In this document: positions 46,008 to 54,615 of the stretch, in pieces
Position numbering within the stretch: the stretch's first letter is position 1
Layout: each line of letters begins with the position of its first letter
Notes under the pieces: generated by a model
The model's input: the letters and a program-made list of their open reading frames with translations, nothing else
What the model was told of the DNA's origin: nothing
Databases searched by the model: none
Program-made: the position numbers and the translations under genes
Origin: Streptomyces phaeoluteigriseus
GTDB taxonomy: Bacteria > Actinomycetota > Actinomycetes > Streptomycetales > Streptomycetaceae
Length of the DNA: 64,000 nucleotides
NCBI RefSeq assembly: GCF_001896135.2
Contig: NZ_MPOH02000005.1
Span: forward strand, 209,070 to 273,069
Direction: 5' to 3'

Positions 46008-46896
46008 CCCTCTCCTCGCAGGGTCACGCCCACCTCGCGCAGCAGCCGGAGCTTGCCGGGCTTGGGCGGGCCGGGAAGAACGTCGTGCTGGGCGGCGGCG
46101 ATCGCGTGGAGCGCCGCCCTTCCTCCCGCCACGAAGCCCGCGAGCAGCAGCCTCAGCCTGCCGTGGACGCTATCCACGAGGGGGGCGCCCTCGTTCAGGA
46201 GGTCGCGGGCGCGCTGGGCTTCGAAGGCGACCAGGGCGCGCACCGACGCGCCCGCGGTGACCGCTGCGAGATCCGCCTCCTGGACGTGAAAACGCTTCAT
46301 GTCCGCGGCGGGAAGGTAGACACGGTCGCGGCCGAGGTCCTCGGCCACGTCCTGGAGGTGCTCGACGATCTGGAGCGCGGTGCAGATCGCGTCGGAGAGG
46401 CGGACGCGCTCGGGGGTCGTGGTGCCGGTGACGGCGAGGACCAGGCGGCCCACGGGGTTGGCGGACAGCTCGCAGTAGGCCAGCAGGTCGTCGTAGGTCT
46501 CGTACCGGGTGACGAGCTGGTCCTGGCGGTTGGCGGCGATCAGGCCGAGGAAGGGCTCGGGGGTGAGCGAGCGGCGGCGCACGGTGGGCCTCAGGCGACG
46601 CAGCAGGGGGTGGCGGGGCGTGCCGTCGAAGACGCGCCGCAGGTCGCCTCGAAGGCGTCGAGGAGGACCAGGCGGTCCTCGGCCTCGTCGGCCGGCACGC
46701 CCAGCAGGCGGGCGTCGGCGCCGCCGGGTGCCAGGTCGCCGTCACCGATGTCGTCGACGAGGCGGGCGAAGCCGTACACGGCCACCAGGTCCTCGCGCCA
46801 GTCCCGGGGCAGGAAGAAGGGGGCGACGGGGAAGTTCTCGTCGGCGGCCTTGGCGAGGGTGCCGCGCTCCGCGTCCGCGGTGCCCGGCGCCGTCAT
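46004..46896 (-). pseudogene. hpnC: Hydroxysqualene synthase HpnC, frame broken after the first third
   Basis: Squalene-synthase-family enzyme converting presqualene diphosphate to hydroxysqualene. ENFPVAPFFLPRDW, GFARLVDDIGDGDL and VEHLQDVAEDLGRDRVYLP are present. The first frame stops after DAFEAT; in the next frame the expected DLRRVFDGTPRHPLLRRL continues. One missing G near 46656 (GAGGCGGACCTG read as GAGGCGACCTG) explains it, and the 893-nt span is one base short. Repaired length is 297 residues. The start MTAPGTADAERG (46896) has no ribosome-binding site and overlaps the end of a 21-codon upstream ORF. The end overlaps hpnD (GTGA). Confidence 0.85.
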
Positions 46897-46958
46897 CGTC
46901 GGCTGCCCGGGGCAGGGACGGCGCATGCTGCGTTGAGCTGGGGAGTTTCCGTAGCCAT
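46893..46958 (-). CDS. 21-codon leader ORF before hpnC
   Basis: ATG 46958 is preceded by GGGAG with suitable spacing and gives MATETPQLNAACAVPAPGS(RR), ending in TGA that overlaps the hpnC ATG (ATGA). It may be a coupling leader peptide, or the true N-terminus of HpnC shifted by another missing base. I cannot separate these. Confidence 0.45.
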   Translation of the reverse strand: MATETPQLNAACAVPAPGSRR

Positions 46959-47212
46959 TGCCGTCACATCTCCCGTTCTACACCGACAACCCGACACCCA
47001 CTATTTCGGACACGCCGCCCGGCCGCCCGCGTGGCAGCCGGGCCCGGAGGTGTCGCGCATTATCGCCCCACTTGACGCGTTTCGGGACCCGCCACAGCTT
47101 ACGTTGTACAACGCGGCGCGGTACGCGCGGGTGTCCCGCAGATCACAACAACACACCGATCGGCGTCAAGCTTCCTACGGCGGGAAGGAGTTGACGCCTC
47201 CTTTGCAGACGC
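46959..47212. promoter_or_regulatory. Promoter region of the hopanoid operon
   Basis: About 250 bp upstream of the first gene. On the minus strand a GATAAT -10-like box lies at 47064-47059 and a perfect palindrome at 47102-47113. No complete promoter was assigned. Confidence 0.45.
47102..47113. promoter_or_regulatory. CGTTGTACAACG palindrome upstream of hpnC
   Basis: A perfect 12-bp palindrome in the hopanoid operon's promoter region, about 40 bp upstream of the GATAAT box, suitable for a dimeric regulator. Regulator unknown. Confidence 0.5.
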
Positions 47213-47244
47213 GGGGCCCCGTCGGACAGTTCCGGCGGGGCCCC
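47213..47244 (-). terminator. Terminator after the ABC exporter ATPase
   Basis: GGGGCCCCGTCGG and CCGGCGGGGCCCC pair over 13 positions with one G-T, loop ACAGTT, about 12 bp past the ATPase stop. Confidence 0.78.
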
Positions 47245-47256
47245 GACGGCGCCGGG

Positions 47257-48039
47257 TCACTTCCCGGAGAACTTCTCGTACTCCCGCAGGACCTCTTCGG
47301 TCGGTCCGTCCATGCGCAGTTCACCGCGCTCCAGCCACAGCACGCGGTCGCAGGTGTCCCGGATCGACTTGTTGCTGTGGCTGACCAGGAACACCGTCCC
47401 GGCCTGCCCGCGCAGCTCCCGGATGCGTTCCTCGGAGCGCTTGCGGAACTTCGCGTCGCCGGTGGCCAGCGCCTCGTCGATCATCAGGACGTCGTGGTCC
47501 TTGGCGGCGGCGATGGAGAACCGCAGACGGGCCTGCATGCCGGAGGAGTAGGTGCGCATGGGAAGAGTGACGAAGTCGCCCTTCTCGTTGATGCCGGAGA
47601 AGTCGACGATCTCCTGGTAGCGCTCCTTGATCTGCTCCCGGGACATGCCCATGGCGAGCCCGCCGAGCACGATGTTGCGCTCGCCGGTCAGGTCGTTCAT
47701 CAGGGCGGCGTTCACGCCGAGCAGCGAGGGCTGGCCGTCGGTGTAGACCTTGCCGCTCTCGGGCGGCAGCAGGCCGGCGATGGCGCGCAGCAGGGTGGAC
47801 TTGCCGGAGCCGTTGGAGCCGATCAGGCCGATGGCCTCGCCGCGGTGGGCGACGAAGGAGACACCGCGCACCGCGTGCACCTTGCGCACGCCCCGCTCCT
47901 CGCCGCCGCGTCTGACGATGCGGCTGAGGGCCGCGGTGGCGCTGCCCTTCCCCGTCCGGGCGCCGTTGACGCGGTAGACGATGTGCACGTCCTCGGCGAT
48001 GACGGTGGGGACCCGGGTGCCCGGCGCCTGCTCAGCCAC
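47257..48039 (-). CDS. Polysaccharide/teichoic-type ABC exporter ATPase
   Basis: 260-residue ATPase of the TagH/RfbE class. Walker A GLIGSNGSGKSTLLR, signature YSSGMQARLRFSIA (S-S-G-M-x-x-R-L in place of LSGGQ, typical of this class), Walker B DVLMIDEALATGD and H-loop VSHSNKSIRDTCD. N-terminal AVRGVSFVAHRGEAI. No long C-terminal glycan-binding domain. It overlaps the permease gene by 8 nt. Energises export of a lipid-linked polymer; the substrate would be the product of the upstream genes (inference). Confidence 0.92.
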   Translation of the reverse strand: MAEQAPGTRVPTVIAEDVHIVYRVNGARTGKGSATAALSRIVRRGGEERGVRKVHAVRGVSFVAHRGEAIGLIGSNGSGKSTLLRAIAGLLPPESGKVYTDGQPSLLGVNAALMNDLTGERNIVLGGLAMGMSREQIKERYQEIVDFSGINEKGDFVTLPMRTYSSGMQARLRFSIAAAKDHDVLMIDEALATGDAKFRKRSEERIRELRGQAGTVFLVSHSNKSIRDTCDRVLWLERGELRMDGPTEEVLREYEKFSGK

Positions 48040-48961
48040 GGCCGTACCTCTCCTCCGCCTGCCAGAAGTAGACGAAGCCGCCGATCGCGAACAGCGCGGC
48101 CCAGCCGCCGGCGACGGCCCACACGTGCTGGGGCAGGTTCTCGGAGCCGTACTCGTCGATGAGGGCGAAGCGCACCAGGTCCATGTAGATGGCGGCCGGG
48201 TTCCACTGCAGGACGTTCGCCATCCACTGCGGCTTGTCGGCGAGGAAGACGGGGATGGAGAACATGACGCCGGAGGCGTACATCCAGGTCCGCATCACGA
48301 ACGGCATCAGCTGCGCCAGGTCCGGGGTCTTGGCGCCGGCCCGCGCGAACACCAGTGCCAGACCGGTGTTGAAGCAGAACTGGAGCACCAGCGCCGGGAC
48401 GATCAGGATCCAGGAGGCGTCCGGGTAGCTGCCGAAACCGATCACCACCAGGAACAGCACGATCATCGAGTACAGCAGCTGCTGGAGCTGCTGGAGCGCG
48501 AAGGAGATCGGCAGCGCGGCCCGCGGGAAGTGCAGGGCGCGGACCAGGCCGAGGTTGCCGGAGATCGCGCGGACGCCGCTCATCACCGAGGACTGGGTGA
48601 AGGTGAAGACGAACACACCCGTGACGAGGAACGGGATGTACACCTCCTTCTCCATGCCGCGGCTGGCGTTGAGGATCACGCCGAAGATCATGAAGTACAC
48701 GGCGGCGTTCAGCAGCGGTGTGGCCACCTGCCACAGCTGCCCCAGCTTCGCCTGGCTGTACTGGGCGGTCAGCTTCGCCTGGGAGAAGGCCAGGATGAAG
48801 TGACGGCGTCCCCAGAGCCGGCCGACGTACTCCCGCAGCGGGGGCCGGGCACCACTCACGGCCAACCCGTACTTGGCGGCCAGCTGCGCCGCCGTGAGGC
48901 CCTCGTCGGGCGACGGCGGCGCACTCACCGCGACTGCGCCGTCATGCGTTGTCTCACTCAC
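48032..48961 (-). CDS. ABC-2 type exporter permease (TagG-like)
   Basis: 309-residue ABC-2 permease with about six transmembrane helices and a cytosolic N-terminus. FAFSQAKLTAQYSQAKLGQLWQV-like region near residue 60 (TAQYSQAKLGQLW), the central FVMRTWMYASGVMFSIPVFL and the C-terminal helix fit TagG/Wzm exporters of wall teichoic acid or O-antigen type polymers. It is transcribed 97 bp after the glycosyltransferase and overlaps its ATPase partner. Confidence 0.92.
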   Translation of the reverse strand: MSETTHDGAVAVSAPPSPDEGLTAAQLAAKYGLAVSGARPPLREYVGRLWGRRHFILAFSQAKLTAQYSQAKLGQLWQVATPLLNAAVYFMIFGVILNASRGMEKEVYIPFLVTGVFVFTFTQSSVMSGVRAISGNLGLVRALHFPRAALPISFALQQLQQLLYSMIVLFLVVIGFGSYPDASWILIVPALVLQFCFNTGLALVFARAGAKTPDLAQLMPFVMRTWMYASGVMFSIPVFLADKPQWMANVLQWNPAAIYMDLVRFALIDEYGSENLPQHVWAVAGGWAALFAIGGFVYFWQAEERYGRG

Positions 48962-49058
48962 CAGTAGGAAACTTTCGTCTTCGGGATGCGCGGCCTGAAC
49001 CGGGCCGGCACGTGCCGGGGGGCCGCGGAACGGCCCGGGGCCCTCGGGGACGAGCTTG

Positions 49059-49952
49059 TCAGATGACGGGAGGCCGGCCCAGTCGGGTCAGCCGCCACAC
49101 CGTACGCCACTTCATGGGCCTGCGCGGTCCGCACGGTGTGGCCCACCCTTCCCGGAAACCACCGAACCACGCCTTCAGGGCCGAGCGCGAGGGGCGGCGC
49201 AGCAGAGTGAGCAGCAACCAGACCCCGAGGTAGACCGGGACGAGGGGCGCGGGGAGGTTGCGCCGGGCCAGCCAGACCCGGTTGCGGGCGACCATGCGGT
49301 GGTAGACCGCGTGCCGCGAGGGCGCGGTCGTCGGGTGGTGCAGCACCATGTCGGACCGGTAGTTGATCATCCAGCCCGCGTCGAGGGCCCGCCATGCCAG
49401 GTCGGTTTCCTCGTGGGCGTAGAAGAATTCGTCCGGGAGACCACCGACCTCCGCGAGGACCCGGGTGCGCACCGCGTTGGCGCCGCCGAGGAAGGTGGTG
49501 ACCCGGGAGGAGCGCATCGGGTCGGCGGCGCGCAGCCGGGGCACGTGGCGGCGCTGGGTGACCCCGGTATCGGGGTCGGCGATGCGGAAGCTGATGATGC
49601 CCAGCTCGGGGTCGGCCGCGAAGGCCTCGCGGCACAGCCGGGCGGTGTCGTGCCGGGCGAGCAGCCCGTCGTCGTCGAGGAACATCAATATGTCGACGTC
49701 GCGGCCGCTGGGGCCGAAGGCCTCCGTGCCGACGTTGCGGCCGCCGGGGATGCCCAGGTTCTCGGGCAGCTCGACGGTGCGCACGTGCGGGGAGAACTCG
49801 GTGACGTCCGGGACCGGGGAGCCGTTGCCGACGACGACGACCTCGACCGGGTCGCCGTCCTGCTTGGCGACCGAGTCGATCAGCGCGCGCAGTTCCTCGG
49901 GGCGGTTGCCCATGGTGATGATCACCGCGCCGACCTTCATGGGCGCGCTCAC
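49059..49952 (-). CDS. Family 2 glycosyltransferase
   Basis: 297-residue GT-A fold inverting transferase. VGAVIITMGNRPEELRALIDS at the start, GNGSPVPDV, NLGIPGGRNVGTEAF, the metal-binding LMFLDDDGLLA (DDD), FLGGANAVRTRVL and EETDLAWRALDAGW (ED motif) are typical. A hydrophobic segment near the C-terminus (VYLGVWLLLTLL) suggests membrane association. GTG 49952 overlaps the CDP-alcohol transferase stop (GTGA). The donor sugar is unknown. Confidence 0.92.
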   Translation of the reverse strand: MSAPMKVGAVIITMGNRPEELRALIDSVAKQDGDPVEVVVVGNGSPVPDVTEFSPHVRTVELPENLGIPGGRNVGTEAFGPSGRDVDILMFLDDDGLLARHDTARLCREAFAADPELGIISFRIADPDTGVTQRRHVPRLRAADPMRSSRVTTFLGGANAVRTRVLAEVGGLPDEFFYAHEETDLAWRALDAGWMINYRSDMVLHHPTTAPSRHAVYHRMVARNRVWLARRNLPAPLVPVYLGVWLLLTLLRRPSRSALKAWFGGFREGWATPCGPRRPMKWRTVWRLTRLGRPPVI

Positions 49953-50728
49953 CGCAGCCTGCTCGACGCGAGGATGGACACCAGGTGCAGCACGGTCTGG
50001 AGCAGTGCGATGCCGGCGAGTACGGCGACGCCGAGCCGGGAGAAGAAGAGGTCGCCGCGCGTCTGGTCCACGATCGCCAGGACCAGGATGAGCAGCGAGG
50101 CCTCCATCCCGAGGACCAGGCGGTGGAACTTGAGCGCGGCGGCCGCCCGGCGGGCCAGCGCCATGCCGGAGGATCGCGGCTCGGACGCCGTCTCCTTGAC
50201 CGGCGGCAGTCCGCCCTGGTGGCGGGCGACGCCGACGAGGTCGGTCTCCGCCTTGATCAGGATGGCGCCGAGCGCGGCCAGGGTGCCGAGGAAGGCCCAC
50301 AGCCAGTCGATACGGCCGGTGCCCCACAGGTCGGCGGCGCGCAGGCCGAAGCCGACGAGCACCGCGGCGTCGGTCAGGTAGGCCCCGACCCGGTCGAGGT
50401 AGACGCCGCCGAGCGAGTACTGCTTCTTCCAGCGGGCGATCTCGCCGTCCACGCAGTCCAGCAGCAGGTACATCTGGACGCAGACCAGGCCGAGCACGGC
50501 GCCCGTGATCCCCGGCACCAGCAGGGCCGGGGCCGCGAGCACGCCGAAGACGGTCATCAGGTACGTGAGCTGGTTGGGCGTGACCCTGGTGTTGACCAGG
50601 TAGCGGTCGACCCGCAGGGACACCTCACGCATGTAGAGGCGTCCCATCCAGTGCTCACCGCTGCGCCGGTCCTTCACCCCCGCGGGGTGGACGACCGGTC
50701 TGAGTTCAGCTACCGATGGCCTTGACAT
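49949..50728 (-). CDS. CDP-alcohol phosphatidyltransferase, divergent active site
   Basis: 259-residue membrane enzyme of the CDP-AP family, about six transmembrane helices. The signature D-x2-D-G-x2-A-R-x8-G-x3-D-x3-D is visible as DCVDGEIARWKKQYSLGG then VYLDRVGA: the last Asp, thought to be the catalytic base, is Ala here. An N-terminal soluble segment (about 50 residues) precedes the membrane domain. It overlaps the dehydrogenase by 23 nt and the glycosyltransferase by 4 nt. It probably transfers a phospho-alcohol from CDP to an unknown acceptor, if active. Confidence 0.88.
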   Translation of the reverse strand: MSRPSVAELRPVVHPAGVKDRRSGEHWMGRLYMREVSLRVDRYLVNTRVTPNQLTYLMTVFGVLAAPALLVPGITGAVLGLVCVQMYLLLDCVDGEIARWKKQYSLGGVYLDRVGAYLTDAAVLVGFGLRAADLWGTGRIDWLWAFLGTLAALGAILIKAETDLVGVARHQGGLPPVKETASEPRSSGMALARRAAAALKFHRLVLGMEASLLILVLAIVDQTRGDLFFSRLGVAVLAGIALLQTVLHLVSILASSRLR

Positions 50729-51767
50729 AGTCGGCGTAGGTGTCCTTGATCTGTTCGGTCTTGAGGTCGAGGTGTTCGAGGATCGTGTAGCGGCCGGGGC
50801 GGGTCTGCGGGGCGAACTCGACGACCTTGACGAACTCGTCGGTCGTGAAGCCGATCTCGTCGGGCAGCACCGGCAGCCCGTGCCGGCGCAGCACCTCGGC
50901 CATGTAGACGGACTCCTCGTGGGCTCCGCGCAGGTACATCGCGAAGGCCGCGCCGAGTCCGCACTGCTCGCCGTGGGCGGCGGCACGCTTGGGATACAGC
51001 AGGTCGAAGGCGTGGTTGATCTCGTGGCAGGCGCCGGAGGAGGGGCGGGAGTCGCCGGACACCGACATCGCGATGCCGCTGAGGACGAGTGCCTCGGCGA
51101 GCACCTGGAGGAAGCCGGTGTCGCCGATGCCGCCCGGGTGCCTGAGGACCGCCTCGCCCGCCTGCCGGGCGATCGCGGCGGCGAGGCCGTCGATCTTCTC
51201 GCCCTTGACGCGGTGGGCCAGCTCCCAGTCGGCGATCGCGGAGATGTTGGAGACGGCGTCGCCGATGCCGGCCCGCACGTAGCGCACCGGTGCCTCGCGG
51301 ATGACGTCCAGGTCGATCACGACCGCGATCGGGTTCGGCACGCCGTAGGAGCCGCGGCCCGCGTCGTTGTCGAGAGTGGCGACCGGGGAGCACAGGCCGT
51401 CGTGCGCGAGGTTCGTCGGTACGGCGACGAGCGCGAGGCCCACCCGGGCCGCGGCGAACTTGGCGCAGTCGATGATCTTGCCGCCGCCCAGGCCCACGAC
51501 CGCGTCGTAATGGCCGGCCTTTATGTCACCGGCGAGCCGCACGGCGTCGTCGAGGGTGCCGCCGCCGACCTCGTACCAGGTGGCGCCGGGCAGGGAGGGG
51601 GAGAGGCGCTCGCGCAGCCGGGCGCCCGAGCCGCCGCTGACGGCGATCGCGAGCTTGCCCGAGTGCGAGATGCGCTCGTCGGCGAGGACCCCCACGAGGT
51701 CGTCGAGGGCACCCGGACGGATGTCGACGACGACCGGCGAGGGGATCAGCCGGGTCAGTACTGGCAC
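50706..51767 (-). CDS. sn-Glycerol-1-phosphate dehydrogenase-like (iron/zinc ADH family)
   Basis: 353-residue group III alcohol dehydrogenase fold. YDAVVGLGGGKIIDCAKF (NAD loop), VPTNLAHDGLCSPVATL and the VRAGIGDAVSNISAIADWELAHR region closely resemble archaeal and AraM-type G1P dehydrogenases, which reduce DHAP to sn-glycerol-1-phosphate. Metal-binding Asp/His candidates are the Asp in GIGDAVSN, and His in ACHEINHAFD and AAAHGEQCG. The GTG start at 51767 overlaps the nucleotidyltransferase by 13 nt. If correct, the operon starts from the glycerol phosphate enantiomer rare in bacteria. Confidence 0.82.
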   Translation of the reverse strand: MPVLTRLIPSPVVVDIRPGALDDLVGVLADERISHSGKLAIAVSGGSGARLRERLSPSLPGATWYEVGGGTLDDAVRLAGDIKAGHYDAVVGLGGGKIIDCAKFAAARVGLALVAVPTNLAHDGLCSPVATLDNDAGRGSYGVPNPIAVVIDLDVIREAPVRYVRAGIGDAVSNISAIADWELAHRVKGEKIDGLAAAIARQAGEAVLRHPGGIGDTGFLQVLAEALVLSGIAMSVSGDSRPSSGACHEINHAFDLLYPKRAAAHGEQCGLGAAFAMYLRGAHEESVYMAEVLRRHGLPVLPDEIGFTTDEFVKVVEFAPQTRPGRYTILEHLDLKTEQIKDTYADYVKAIGS

Positions 51768-52507
51768 GCGATCTCCCGTCCACGGGCGAGATCGTCGTGG
51801 TTGTCGATCTCGACCCAGCTGACGTCGCCGATCGGGGCCACGTCGATCCGGAAGCCTCGGTTCACCAGTTCCTGGTAGCCGTGCTCGTAGAACTGCTGCG
51901 GGTCGGTCTCCCACACGGTCTTCAGCGCGTCGGCCAGTTCGGGGGCGGCGTCGCCCTCGATGAGGGTGACGCCGATGTACTCGCCGGTGGCCTCGGCGGG
52001 GTCCATCAGCTTGGTGATCTTCGTCATGCCCTTCGCGGGGTCGACGACGACCTTCATCTCCTCGTCCGCGAGGGACTTCACGGTGTCGAGGGCGAGGATG
52101 ATCTTCCTGCCCTCGCCGCGGGCGGCGAGCAGGGTCCTCTCGACGGAGACCGGGTGCACGGTGTCGCCGTTGGCGAGGATCACACCGTCCTTGAGGGCGT
52201 CACGCCCGCACCACAGGGAGTAGGCGTTGTTCCACTCCTCGGCCTTGTCGTTGTCGATGAGGGTCAGCTTGAGGCCGTACTTCGCCTCCAGGGCCGCCTT
52301 GCGCTCGTACACGGCTTCCTTGCGGTAGCCGACGATGACCGCGACCTCGGTCAGACCGATCTCGGCGAAGTTGCCGAGGGTCAGGTCCAGCACCGTGGGC
52401 TCGCCCTCTATGCCCGCGGGCCCCACCGGCACCAGCGCCTTGGGCAGGCTGTCGGTGTAGGGGCGCAGACGCCGTCCGGCGCCGGCCGCCAGCACGAGGC
52501 CGATCAT
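51755..52507 (-). CDS. Phosphocholine cytidylyltransferase-like nucleotidyltransferase
   Basis: 250-residue GT-A-like nucleotidyltransferase. GLVLAAGAGRRLRPYTDSLPKALVPVG is the NTP-binding signature; ANGDTVHP and WVEIDNHDDLARG (metal Asp) follow. It resembles LicC/CTP:phosphocholine or inositol-1-phosphate cytidylyltransferases that activate phospho-alcohols as CDP derivatives for CDP-AP enzymes, matching its neighbours. ATG 52507 overlaps the upstream stop by 4 nt. Confidence 0.88.
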   Translation of the reverse strand: MIGLVLAAGAGRRLRPYTDSLPKALVPVGPAGIEGEPTVLDLTLGNFAEIGLTEVAVIVGYRKEAVYERKAALEAKYGLKLTLIDNDKAEEWNNAYSLWCGRDALKDGVILANGDTVHPVSVERTLLAARGEGRKIILALDTVKSLADEEMKVVVDPAKGMTKITKLMDPAEATGEYIGVTLIEGDAAPELADALKTVWETDPQQFYEHGYQELVNRGFRIDVAPIGDVSWVEIDNHDDLARGREIACQY

Positions 52508-54316
52508 GCGGGTTCTCCTTCATCGTGTACGGACGGGGCGCCCGCCCGGTGGGCGGCGACCCAGAAGCGGATGCTCTCGGCGAGCACCACGAGGGCGACG
52601 GCCACGGCGAGCACCGTGAGCGCGACCGTGAACTGCCGGGCGGTGAGCACCGCGGCCAGTACGGCCACGAGCAGCGTCCGCCCCTCCTGTCCCCCGACAG
52701 CGCGCACCAGCCAGGCCGGCGGCGCTCCGGCGTTGCCGCGGATGCGGTACACCGTGTCGTAGTGATGGTAGGCGACAGCGGCAACCAGCCCGAAAGCCGC
52801 CGGTAGCGCTCCGTTCACATCCGCCTTCGCCGCGAGGATCAGCACCGTGCCGTACTCGGCGGCGCGGAACACCGGCGGGACGAGCCAGTCGAGGGCGCCC
52901 TTGAGGGGGCGGGCGACGGCTTCGGCGGACAGCAGGACATAGGCACCGGCCATCAGCACGACCCACCAGCTCGGTCCCCACAGCCAGGCGCCGAGCGTGA
53001 CGAGCACGGCACCGGCGGCTGCGCTGAGGGTCGCCGTCGGCCGCGCCCCCGCCGGGCAGGAACCGCACCAGCAGGCCGGCCGTCGGCCCGCTGTCCGCGA
53101 GGTCCGCCAGGGCCTGTGCGGCCCGGTCCGTGCGCCGCGCCTTGCGGGTGAGGGAGCGCAGGAGGCGGCCCGCCGTGGTGTACGTCGCGGCGAAGGCGCA
53201 GCCGACGAGCAGGACGTAGAAGGTGATGCGGGGGGTGGTGGCCGCGGTGAGGACGGCGATCATGGCCCATCGTTCGCCGATGGGCAGGACTATCATCCGG
53301 CGCGCCCAGACCGTCCAGCCGACGCTGTCCAGCTTGCCGGAGAGGGCCGCGGTGGGGCTGGTGTTCGCGGTGGCGGCGGTGCTGTCGACGTTCGCCTCGT
53401 TGAAGGAGAAGTCCACGACGTGCCGGCAGGTCTGGAGGACCATCGCGCCGAGGGCCAGGGCCCAGACGTCGTCGCCGCCGCGGGCCGCTCCGAGGGCGAG
53501 TCCGGCGTAGTAGGCGTACTCCTTGGCCCGGTCGAAGGTGGCGTCCAGCCAGGCTCCGAGGGTGGAGTACTGGAGGGAGTAGCGGGCGAGCTGGCCGTCG
53601 GTGCAGTCCAGCACGAAGGAGAAGAGGAGCAGCAGTCCGGCGGCGACGTATCCGCCGCGGGTGCCGGTGGCCGCGCAGCCCGCCGCGATCAGCGCGGTGA
53701 TCAGCGAGGCGGTGGTGACCTGGTTGGGGGTGAGCCCACGGCGGGCGCACCAGCGGGCGAGGTAGCGCGAGTAGGGGCTGATGCAGAACGTGGTGAAGAA
53801 GCCGTCGCGGGCCTTCACCGCCGACTTCAGGCGTACGGTCTCGTCGTCGACGGCGCTGACGGCCTGCCGTGCCTCGTTGCGGGCCTGCGGGTCGGCCGGG
53901 ACGGCGGCGACCAGGCTGCCCAGCTCGGGCCGGTGCACCTCGCCGCCGTCGGCGTCGAGGGCGGTGACGATGCGGTCGGCGAGGCTGTCCACGGCGAGGA
54001 CGGTGCCGCCGTTCGCCGAGTTCTCGCGGGCCAGGGCGCGGGTCAGGGCCTGCCGGCCGGCCGGCTGCGCGGTGACGGCGCCGGGGATCGCGGCGAGCGG
54101 GAAGCGGGGGTCGGTGAGGCCTAGGCGCAGCGCGTGGCGATGGCCCACGAAGCGGGTGTCGACGACGGCGACCCGCTGGTCACCCGGGACGGCCGCGAGG
54201 AGCGTCTCCGCGTCGGCGGCATCGGTGGCGGTCCGGACGTCGAAGCCGAGGGACCGCAGGTCTGCCTCGATCGACGAACCGGGGACCGGCTGACCGGTGA
54301 GGATGGCGGTCGACAA
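52504..54316 (-). pseudogene. CDP-alcohol phosphatidyltransferase with DUF5941 tail, frame broken
   Basis: TTG start at 54316 after GGGAG. Residues 1-155 are a cytosolic Rossmann-like domain; the CDP-AP domain follows with a full active site DCTDGQLARYSLQYSTLG-AWLDATFD. After FLPGGGA the frame fails; another frame continues as RPTATLSAAAGAVLVTLGAW and DWLVPPVFRAAEYGTVLIL, ending in DUF5941-like sequence with a stop at 52504 that overlaps the next gene (ATGA). The length 1813 nt means one extra or two missing bases near 53050, in a G-run. Repaired length about 604 residues. Confidence 0.82.
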
Positions 54317-54615
54317 CCGAACTCACTCCCTGGGTCCCGGCGCGTGCGCGCCGGTCGTCTGCATGGTGGGCTCTGCATGGCGGGCGCCCCTTGGCGGCAC
54401 CGGTGAAGGCACCGGGCGCGGCATTCGGCAGAGGCTATCGGATGCCGGGAAGGCCGTGTTCACCGGCCGTTCAGGTCCGATCCACACGGTCCGGACCGGC
54501 CGTCGCCGAGATCATCATGTGTGATCGGCGGCCCCGCCCACAAACCGCGCTCCCCGGTGGCGGACATCCGGGACATTGCGCACGGACCCGGGGGCTCGGC
54601 ATAGGGTGGGCGGCC
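54317..54615. other. Divergent intergenic region, CDP-alcohol operon / galE
   Basis: 299 bp. It contains the galE -10 (54602-54607) and should contain the promoter of the minus-strand operon. No gene seen. Confidence 0.5.
54602..54607 (+). promoter_or_regulatory. TAGGGT -10 box, probable leaderless galE transcript
   Basis: TAGGGT ends 8 nt before the galE ATG with no ribosome-binding site between. TTGCGC at 54576 is a possible -35 with a long 20-nt spacer. Confidence 0.45.
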
